From: Desulfobacterales bacterium
GTDB taxonomy: Bacteria; Desulfobacterota; Desulfobacteria; Desulfobacterales; UBA2174_A
NCBI GenBank assembly: GCA_025454075.1
Contig: JALOPD010000198.1
Coordinates: 1-6,673, forward strand
DNA: 6,673 nt
Direction: 5' to 3'
The notes under the pieces were generated by a model. The model was not told the DNA's origin. It saw only the letters and a list, made by a program, of their open reading frames with translations, and ran no database searches. Both the position numbers and the translations under genes were made by a program. Shown here piece by piece: positions 1 to 5,590 of the stretch. Position 1 is the first letter of the stretch. Each line of letters opens with the position of its first letter.

Positions 1-454
1 CCATGATCGCGATGCCGTCGCCGGCCAGGTTGAACCAGATGATGACCTCCGCATCGGCGTCGGCCTTGCGGATGTCGGGGGGATCGGCCTCGTCCGGCAA
101 GTCGTCGAGAATCCCGGACACCCGGTCGCGGATGTCGTTGGCGGCCGCGTCCACATCGCGCGCGACCTCGAACTGGACGGTGATGGTGGAGCGCCCGTCG
201 ATGCTGCGGGACTCCACGCTGCGGATGCCCTCCACCCCGGCGATGCGGTCCTCGATCAGCTGGGTGATGCGGGTTTCGACCACACCGGCCGCGGCGCCCG
301 GATAGACGGTTTCGATCGACACCACCGGCGGGTCGATGTCCGGGTACTCCCGCAGCGGCAGCCGGATGAAGGCCACCGCCCCGAAGACGATCAGCAGAAG
401 GCCGACGACCGAAGCGAGCACCGGCCGTTTGACGGAGAGATCGGATATGAACAT
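1..454 (-). CDS. RND-family efflux transporter permease (AcrB/MexB-like), N-terminal part only
   Basis: Inner-membrane, proton-driven pump subunit of a tripartite efflux system; the window holds only its first 151 residues and the rest lies beyond the left edge. The translation opens MFISDLSVKRPVLASVVG, the usual cytoplasmic start of HAE-type RND proteins, followed by a first membrane helix at about residues 11-31. Next comes the periplasmic entry motif REYPDIDPPVVSIETVYPGA (residues 35-54), a hallmark of the AcrB/MexB/MdtB group. After it is the first porter subdomain, with a helix in the style of TRITQLIEDRIAGVEGI and a strand like STITVQFEV. The ATG at 454 is favoured because family members start at this point and no in-frame start lies just upstream; the Shine-Dalgarno match (AGG, close to the start) is weak. 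It lies 49 bases downstream of the adaptor gene, so the two are almost certainly one operon. Substrate range cannot be judged from this fragment. Confidence 0.93.
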   Translation of the reverse strand, partial: MFISDLSVKRPVLASVVGLLLIVFGAVAFIRLPLREYPDIDPPVVSIETVYPGAAAGVVETRITQLIEDRIAGVEGIRSVESRSIDGRSTITVQFEVARDVDAAANDIRDRVSGILDDLPDEADPPDIRKADADAEVIIWFNLAGDGIAIM

Positions 455-503
455 ACGCCTGGGGTCCGCCGTGAAGGTGCGGGGTCGTTGCTGCGGTGAA
501 CGG

Positions 504-1589
504 TTACATGGCCGGGCTGGCGGCCGGCCGGCCCATGGTCTGAACGATGGTTACGCGGCCTCCCGGACGGACCTGCTCCGTTCCGCGCACGACGACGAGC
601 TCCTCCGGCGCGAGGCCGGCGGTGATTTCGACCTGCCCCGGCCGTCGTCCGCCGATCTGCACCTCGCGGCGCGCGACGATGTTTTCCTGGCCGGCCGCGA
701 CCACCCAGACGAAATTCCGGCGTTGGAGCGGGACGAGCGCCTCCTCGGGTATGACCAGGGCGCGGCGCTCGTTCTTCAACAGGGTCACGGTCAGCAGCAT
801 GCCCGGCTTGAGCTCGCGGTCGGGGTTGGGCAGGATGGCGCGGACGACGAAGGAGCGGGTGGCCGGATCGATCCGCGTATCGATGCTGGCGACGCTTCCG
901 GTGAAGGTCCGTCCTCCCAGGGGCCGGCTGACGGCGCTCACGGCGGCGGCCGGCTTCAATACGCCGAGGTAGGTTTCGGGAACCGGGAAATCGAGCTTGA
1001 TGCGGCTGATGTCGTCGATGGTGGCGATGACCGTCCCAGGCTCCACCAGCGTCCCGGCGCTGACCTTGCGCAGCCCGAGGACGCCGTCGAAGGGCGCCCG
1101 GATCGTGCGGTCCTGGATGCGCGCCTCGAGCTCCCGGATGCGCTGCTGGGTGACCCGGAGGAGCGTCCTGCGCTGGTCCACCTGCTGGCGGGCGATCGAC
1201 TGGTTCTGAAGCAGGCTGTCCAGACGGTTGAGCTCACGCTGGTGTTCGGCGAACTGCTCGACGGCGGCATCCCGCGCGGCGGACTCCTCCTGCTGGGCCA
1301 GGGTGACGATCGGGTCCCCCTTGCGGACCGCCTGGCCGTCGTCGAAGTGGACGGCCACGACCTTCTCGGTCACGGTGGAAGAGATGGTCGCCGATTCGTT
1401 TGAGAAGGCCGTCCCCAGCGCCTCGATGCGGTCATACACCGTATCCGTGATCGCCGGCGCCACCGCGACCGGCGTCGCCGCCGCTTGGTGCCCGGGCACG
1501 GGATCGGACGACAGCCCGGGCTTCAACACCAGCGCAGCGGCGACAGCGAGGAGCGCACCGCATCCGATGACCGTTTTTCTTGTCCTCAT
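504..1589 (-). CDS. RND efflux periplasmic adaptor subunit (membrane fusion protein, AcrA/MexE/MdtA family)
   Basis: This periplasmic protein links the RND transporter to an outer-membrane channel. From the chosen start (MRTRKTVIGCG) it is 361 aa. A basic N-tip and hydrophobic stretch at about residues 8-23 form a signal peptide or membrane anchor; no clear lipobox is visible. The two halves of the biotinyl-lipoyl domain are at about 72-101 (VHFDDGQAVRKGDPIVTL) and 162-192 (RAPFDGVLGLRKVSAGTLVE). They flank a short helical hairpin rich in Glu, Gln and Arg at about 103-160. A beta-barrel domain (about 197-281, with KPGMLLTVTLL) and a membrane-proximal domain to about residue 350 follow. The domain order and length are normal for the family. 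An in-frame ATG at 1616 would add nine residues, but the ATG at 1589 puts the basic residues directly before the hydrophobic segment and has GGA six bases upstream. The gene is first in the operon, ahead of the RND permease. No outer-membrane factor gene is visible. Confidence 0.93.
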   Translation of the reverse strand: MRTRKTVIGCGALLAVAAALVLKPGLSSDPVPGHQAAATPVAVAPAITDTVYDRIEALGTAFSNESATISSTVTEKVVAVHFDDGQAVRKGDPIVTLAQQEESAARDAAVEQFAEHQRELNRLDSLLQNQSIARQQVDQRRTLLRVTQQRIRELEARIQDRTIRAPFDGVLGLRKVSAGTLVEPGTVIATIDDISRIKLDFPVPETYLGVLKPAAAVSAVSRPLGGRTFTGSVASIDTRIDPATRSFVVRAILPNPDRELKPGMLLTVTLLKNERRALVIPEEALVPLQRRNFVWVVAAGQENIVARREVQIGGRRPGQVEITAGLAPEELVVVRGTEQVRPGGRVTIVQTMGRPAASPAM

Positions 1590-1685
1590 TCCGGTTCCGT
1601 CTTGAGCGAACGGCATGGGATCGACTCGGGCCCCGGCCGTTCGGGAGTCACATCATCAGGCGTCTTCAAGGTGGATACAAACCTA

Positions 1686-1706
1686 AGCGCTGTCAAGACA
1701 GGCGCT
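1686..1706. repeat. Imperfect inverted repeat, candidate operator overlapping a leftward -35-like hexamer
   Basis: The arms are AGCG-CTGTC and GACAG-(G)-CGCT, separated by AA. This gives nine complementary pairs with one extra G in the right arm. The core CTGTC-AA-GACAG is perfect. Read on the minus strand, bases 1696-1691 spell TTGACA, a consensus -35 hexamer pointing at the efflux operon about 100 bases from the adaptor start. No good -10 box sits at 16-18 bases from it: the 17-base position reads CACCTT, and the nearest AT-richer hexamer, GTATCC, is only 12 bases away. The promoter reading is therefore weak. A dyad over a -35 element is a common arrangement for a dimeric repressor of efflux genes (TetR or MarR type), but the regulator is not in the window. 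Confidence 0.35.
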
Positions 1707-1766
1707 GCGGCCGGGGAGGCCGGCGGAGCCACGTTCACGGCCGCACCCCCGGCGGCCCCGGTCGGT

Positions 1767-1794
1767 TTGACACCGGCGATCGTGTGGTTAAGGT
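1767..1794 (+). promoter_or_regulatory. Candidate sigma-70-type promoter for the glucosidase operon
   Basis: A perfect TTGACA at 1767-1772 is followed after 16 bases by TAAGGT at 1789-1794, which matches three of six positions of the TATAAT consensus. Initiation would fall near 1801, leaving a leader of about 43 bases before the ATG at 1844. This supports that start over the long upstream extension of the frame. The -10 element is poor, so a different sigma factor or an activator is possible. Confidence 0.35.
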
Positions 1795-1843
1795 AGTGCA
1801 TGATTCGGGACCTGCCAGGATCGACGGGAAAAAGACCGCGGCC

Positions 1844-4570
1844 ATGAAACCGACCAGCGCCGAAGCCGCTCGACTGGCCGAGGATGCCGCGCGAGTCAGG
1901 AACTGGAAACGCTGGGGTCCGTATCTCTCCGAGCGGCAGTGGGCGACGGTCCGCGAGGACTACTCCGCGGACGGCCGCTGCTGGGAGTATTTCCCGCACG
2001 AGCACGCCCGCAGCCGGGCGTACCGGTGGGGCGAAGACGGGCTGCTCGGCATCGCCGATCGGGAGTGCCGCCTGTGTGTTGCGCTCGCGCTCTGGAACGG
2101 GCGCGACCCCATCCTGAAGGAGCGGCTGTTCGGGTTGACGGCGTCCGAGGGCAACCACGGCGAGGACGTCAAGGAGGAGTACTTCTACCTCGATTCGACT
2201 CCGACCCACTCCTACATGAAGGCGCTCTACAAGTACCCGCAGGCGGAGTTTCCCTACGCCCGGCTGGTCTCCGAAAACGGGCGCCGCGGCCATGGCGCTG
2301 CGGAGTTCGAGCTCGCCGACACCGGAGTTTTCGACGACAACCGGTATTTCGATGTGGTGGCCGAGTATGCCAAGGCCGGGCCGGATGACCTGCTCATCCG
2401 GGTCACGGCCCACAACCGCGGGCCGGAGCCCGCTGTCCTCCATCTCCTTCCCACGGTCTGGTTCCGGAACACCTGGTCCTGGGGCTGCGCCTACGAGGGC
2501 TTTTTCAGGAAGCCGCGCATCACCCCCTGGCGGAACGACCGGTTGAGCCTGTCCCACGAGACACTGGGGGATTTCAGCCTCTGGATCGGACCCGGCCCGT
2601 CAGGGGACCCGCCGGCGGTGCTCTTCACCGAGAATGAAACCAATTTCGAGCGCCTGTACGGCATCTCGAACCCCTCTCCATACCCCAAGGACGCCTTCCA
2701 TGCCTATGTCGTTCAGGGCCGCACGGCGGCGGTCAACCCGGACGCCTGCGGCACCAAGGCCGCGGCGCACCATGTGCTGCGCCTGGCACCGGGCGCCGCG
2801 CACCAGGTGCAGCTGCGCCTTTCATCCGGAATACCGGCGGGGCAACCCGCGGAGGCAGGCGACTTCGATGCCGTTTTCGCACGCCGTATCCGCGACGCCG
2901 ACGAGTTCTATGCCGAACGGCTGCCGCCTGAGCTGGCGCCCGATACCCGGGCCGCGGCGCGGCAGGCCTATGCCGGCCTCTTGTGGAGCAAGCAGTACTA
3001 CCACTATGTCCTGCGCCACTGGCTGAACGGGGACCCGGACATGCCGGCGCCCCCGGCCGGGCGGCTGACCGGGCGCAATGCGGAGTGGGGCCATTTCCAT
3101 GGCCGGGATGTCCTGTCCATGCCGGACAAGTGGGAGTATCCCTGGTTTGCGGCCTGGGACCTGGCCTTCCACATGCTGCCGTTCGCGCGCCTGGACCCGC
3201 AATTCGCCAAGGACCAGCTGGTTCTGCTGCTGAGGGAATGGTACATGCATTCCAACGGGCAGATCCCGGCCTATGAATTCGCCTTCGGTGACGTCAACCC
3301 GCCGGTGCACGCCTGGGCGGTCTGGAGGGTCTACAAGATATCAGCGCCCAAGGGGGCGCGGGACCGCGACTTCCTGGAGCGAACCTTCCAGAAGCTCCTG
3401 CTCAACTTCACCTGGTGGGTCAACCGCAAGGACACCCGCGGCAAGAACCTTTTTGCGGGCGGCTTTCTGGGCCTGGACAATATCGGGGTCTTTGACCGCT
3501 CCAAGCCGCTGCCGACCGGCGGCACGCTGCAGCAGGCGGACGGCACGGCCTGGATGGGTTTCTACTGCCTGACGATGCTCTCCATCGCGATGGAGCTGGC
3601 GCATGACGGGGCCCGGCTGAGAGTCGCCTACGGAGACATGGCCTCGAAGTTCTTCGAACACTTCATTCAGATCACCGATGCCATGAACGCGCTGGGCGGG
3701 ACCGGCCTGTGGGACGAAGCGGACGGGTTCTACTACGACCAGGTCGTCCTGGACGGCGGAGCGCCGGTGCCCCTGAAGGTCAGGTCCATGGTCGGGCTGC
3801 TGCCGCTGATCGCCGTCAGCGCGCTGGACAAGGACGCCATCGAGCGGATTCCGGGTTTCAAAAAGCGTTTCGAATGGTTTCTCGCCAACCGCCGCGAGCT
3901 GGCGCGGCACATCACCTGGACGGATGCGGACTGCCGCTCCGGGCACCGCCACTGGCTCCTGGCGATCCCCTCCAGGGAGCGGTTGATCCGGGTGCTGCGC
4001 TGCATGCTGGACGAAGACGAGTTTCTTTCCCCGTACGGGATCCGGTCGCTTTCCAGGTTCCACGACCGGCACCCCTTTGTGCTGCGGGTCGACGGACATG
4101 AATTCCGGGTCGGCTACGCACCCGGGGAAGGCGATTCCGCCATGTTCGGCGGCAATTCCAACTGGCGCGGCCCGGTGTGGTTTCCGGTGAATTATCTGCT
4201 CATCGAGGCCCTGGAACGCTACCACCACTACTACGGTGACCGTTTCAAGGTCGAATGCCCCACCGGCTCGGGCAACTACCTGACGCTGCAAGGCGTCGCC
4301 GACGAGATTTCGCGACGCCTGGTCAGCCTTTTTCTGCCCGATGCCGATGGAGGCTACCCCTTTTACGGGGGCCGCTGCGATTTCCGGAAAGATCCCGACG
4401 GCCGGGACCTGCTCCTGTTCCACGAATTCTTCGACGGCGAAACCGGCCGCGGCCTGGGCGCGAGCCACCAGACCGGATGGACGGCCCTGGTCGCGCGCTG
4501 CATCGAAAGCGGCGGAGCTCAACCGCAGGAGCGCATTCGCCCCGGGCGATCGCCGGAGAAACGGTCATGA
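1844..4570 (+). CDS. GH63-like glucosidase (MGH1-type glycoside hydrolase), cytoplasmic, 908 aa
   Basis: A predicted inverting glycosidase that would release glucose from a glucoside. It belongs to the bacterial proteins, usually about 880-900 aa, annotated as glucosidase and related to GH63 mannosyl-oligosaccharide glucosidase. The family N-terminus RNWKRWGPYLSERQW is at residues 19-33. A conserved block from EGNHGEDVKEEYFYLDSTPT begins at residue 102, and WFRNTWSWG at 206 lies in the beta-rich N-terminal region. The C-terminal half (about 400-890) fits an (alpha/alpha)6 barrel, with WFAAWDLAFHML, NSNWRGPVW (771-779) and HEFFDGETGRGLGASHQTGW (860-879). By position, D439 in AAWDLAF is the probable general acid and E861 in FHEFF the probable general base, as in GH63 enzymes such as YgjK. 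There is no signal peptide, so action is cytoplasmic. The ATG at 1844 is preferred because homology begins just after it; its Shine-Dalgarno is weak, and GTG at 1796 or 1784 are alternatives. The stop codon overlaps the glucokinase start. The natural substrate is not determinable: alpha-glucosides, glucosylglycerate and mannosylglycerate are all known for GH63. Confidence 0.9.
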   Translation: MKPTSAEAARLAEDAARVRNWKRWGPYLSERQWATVREDYSADGRCWEYFPHEHARSRAYRWGEDGLLGIADRECRLCVALALWNGRDPILKERLFGLTASEGNHGEDVKEEYFYLDSTPTHSYMKALYKYPQAEFPYARLVSENGRRGHGAAEFELADTGVFDDNRYFDVVAEYAKAGPDDLLIRVTAHNRGPEPAVLHLLPTVWFRNTWSWGCAYEGFFRKPRITPWRNDRLSLSHETLGDFSLWIGPGPSGDPPAVLFTENETNFERLYGISNPSPYPKDAFHAYVVQGRTAAVNPDACGTKAAAHHVLRLAPGAAHQVQLRLSSGIPAGQPAEAGDFDAVFARRIRDADEFYAERLPPELAPDTRAAARQAYAGLLWSKQYYHYVLRHWLNGDPDMPAPPAGRLTGRNAEWGHFHGRDVLSMPDKWEYPWFAAWDLAFHMLPFARLDPQFAKDQLVLLLREWYMHSNGQIPAYEFAFGDVNPPVHAWAVWRVYKISAPKGARDRDFLERTFQKLLLNFTWWVNRKDTRGKNLFAGGFLGLDNIGVFDRSKPLPTGGTLQQADGTAWMGFYCLTMLSIAMELAHDGARLRVAYGDMASKFFEHFIQITDAMNALGGTGLWDEADGFYYDQVVLDGGAPVPLKVRSMVGLLPLIAVSALDKDAIERIPGFKKRFEWFLANRRELARHITWTDADCRSGHRHWLLAIPSRERLIRVLRCMLDEDEFLSPYGIRSLSRFHDRHPFVLRVDGHEFRVGYAPGEGDSAMFGGNSNWRGPVWFPVNYLLIEALERYHHYYGDRFKVECPTGSGNYLTLQGVADEISRRLVSLFLPDADGGYPFYGGRCDFRKDPDGRDLLLFHEFFDGETGRGLGASHQTGWTALVARCIESGGAQPQERIRPGRSPEKRS
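4555..4570 (+). promoter_or_regulatory. Ribosome binding site and ATGA stop/start overlap for the glucokinase gene
   Basis: GGAG at 4555-4558 lies eight bases before the ATG at 4567, inside the 3' end of the glucosidase gene. The ATG shares bases with the glucosidase TGA (ATGA, 4567-4570). This settles the glucokinase start, although the same frame is open much further upstream, and indicates translational coupling of the two enzymes. Confidence 0.75.
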
Positions 4571-5574
4571 ACGCAGCCCCTCCACTCGTTCTTGCCGGAG
4601 ACGTCGGCGGCACCAAGACGGACCTGGCCGTGTTCTCGTCCGCTGCGGGGCCGAGGGCCCCGCTGGCGCAGGCGACCTTCAGGAGCCGGGACTACGCCGG
4701 CCTGGACGCCGTGGTACGGGAATTTCTGGCCTGGATCGGAACCGGGGTCGACCGGGCGGCATTCGGCGTGGCCGGTCCCGTCGCGAACGGGGAGGCGAAG
4801 ATCACCAACCTGCCCTGGCGCATGGATGAAGATGCCCTCGCCGAACGACTCGCCTTGAAATCCGTGACGCTCATCAACGACCTGCAGGCCGTTGCCGCCG
4901 CCGTGCCTGTTCTGGCCGTGAGCGACCTCCTGCCGCTCGACGAGGTCCGGGCCGCGGCCGGCGGCGCCATCGCCGTGATCGCTCCGGGCACCGGGCTCGG
5001 GGAGGCTTACCTGGTCTGGGACGGCACCCGCTACCGGGCCTATCCGTCGGAAGGCGGGCATGCCGATTTCGCCCCCGTCGACGAGCGCCAGGCCGGCCTG
5101 CTGTCCTTTATGCGGCGGCGCTTCGCGCATGTCAGCTACGAGCTGGTATGCTCCGGCATCGGGTTTCCGAACATCTATGCCTTTCTGAAGGACAGCGGCG
5201 GCGAAGAAGAGCCTGCCTGGCTGGCCGAGCGCCTGGCCGCGGCGGACGACCCGACGCCGGTGATCGTCGCCGCCGCGCTGAACGCCGGGCAGCCCTGCGC
5301 CATCTGCCGGGCGGCGCTGGACCTGTTCGTCTCCATCCTGGGCGGCGAGGCCGGCAACCTGGCATTGAAGGTCCTGGCCACGGGCGGGGTCTACCTGGGC
5401 GGCGGCATCCCGCGCCGTATCCTGGCGGCGCTGCAGGAGGGACAGTTCATCAAGGCCTTCCGGGACAAGGGCCGCATGTCCGGTTTGATGGAGACGTTTC
5501 CGGTTCGGGTGATCCTCAACCCGAAGGCGGCGCTGCTGGGGGCCGCGGCGCATGCCATGATGTTCAACCCTTAA
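4567..5574 (+). CDS. glk: Glucokinase (ATP:glucose 6-phosphotransferase), E. coli/cyanobacterial type, 335 aa
   Basis: Cytoplasmic enzyme that phosphorylates glucose with ATP to glucose-6-phosphate, feeding glycolysis or the pentose phosphate route. The N-terminal phosphate-binding loop GDVGGTKTD is at residues 11-19. LINDLQAVAAAVPVL carries the catalytic base D105, with N104 beside it. APGTGLGEAYL (139-149) is the second nucleotide-binding loop, SEGGHADFAP (161-170) holds glucose contacts E162 and H165, and YELVCSG places E192. These match the E. coli Glk sugar-contact residues N99, D100, E157, H160 and E187 with a constant offset of five, so the active site appears complete. The C-terminal block GGEAGNLALKVLATGGVYLGGGIPRRIL is the usual adenosine-site region, and there is no N-terminal ROK-type helix-turn-helix. 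The length is slightly above E. coli Glk (321 aa). Coupling to the glucosidase suggests it handles glucose released inside the cell. The LINDLQA form, rather than INDF as in E. coli, resembles cyanobacterial-type sequences. Confidence 0.95.
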   Translation: MNAAPPLVLAGDVGGTKTDLAVFSSAAGPRAPLAQATFRSRDYAGLDAVVREFLAWIGTGVDRAAFGVAGPVANGEAKITNLPWRMDEDALAERLALKSVTLINDLQAVAAAVPVLAVSDLLPLDEVRAAAGGAIAVIAPGTGLGEAYLVWDGTRYRAYPSEGGHADFAPVDERQAGLLSFMRRRFAHVSYELVCSGIGFPNIYAFLKDSGGEEEPAWLAERLAAADDPTPVIVAAALNAGQPCAICRAALDLFVSILGGEAGNLALKVLATGGVYLGGGIPRRILAALQEGQFIKAFRDKGRMSGLMETFPVRVILNPKAALLGAAAHAMMFNP

Positions 5575-5580
5575 TCCAGC

Positions 5581-5585
5581 GGAGG
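5581..5585 (+). promoter_or_regulatory. Strong Shine-Dalgarno sequence for the oxidoreductase gene
   Basis: A GGAGG motif lies five bases ahead of the ATG at 5591, within the 16-base gap after the glucokinase stop. It is the best ribosome binding site in the window. It fixes the oxidoreductase start and so includes the N-terminal extension before the FAD-binding fold. The gap is too short for a terminator plus a new promoter, so the gene is read with the upstream pair. Confidence 0.8.
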
Positions 5586-5590
5586 CGAAA

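Larger units (their letters stand above)
1590..1843. other. Divergent intergenic region between the efflux operon and the glucosidase operon
   Basis: These 254 bases separate two operons transcribed away from each other and must carry the promoters for both. The region holds an imperfect inverted repeat at 1686-1706 overlapping a leftward TTGACA, and a rightward TTGACA at 1767-1772. The rest is GC-rich without other clear motifs. The glucosidase reading frame happens to stay open across this region back into the adaptor gene. That stretch encodes an Arg/Gly-rich sequence with no resemblance to the family, so I treat it as non-coding. No regulator gene, small RNA or riboswitch could be recognised. 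Confidence 0.6.

Noticed and set aside
455..503. Gap between the adaptor stop and the RND start, considered as a terminator or small gene
   Set aside because: It is only 49 bases, with no convincing hairpin plus T-run and no reading frame. It is a normal intra-operon spacer.
336..1403. Open frame of 355 codons on the plus strand opposite the efflux genes
   Set aside because: It is antisense to the well-supported adaptor and RND genes, and its translation is rich in Asp, Gly, Arg and Leu with no recognisable domain. It is a shadow of GC-rich coding sequence.
3341..4522. Long open frame of 393 codons on the minus strand inside the glucosidase gene
   Set aside because: It lies antisense to a gene with clear family motifs, has low-complexity composition (rich in Ala, Val, Gln, Pro and Gly), and is explained by high GC removing stop codons. 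The same applies to minus-strand frames at 1586-2557, 4519-5658 and 5564-6658.
4255..4566. Upstream extension of the glucokinase frame, which would give a 439-aa protein
   Set aside because: The extension overlaps the conserved end of the glucosidase gene, including its probable catalytic E861. Its translation is Arg/Pro-rich, while the ATG at 4567 has a proper ribosome site and gives the normal glucokinase N-terminus.
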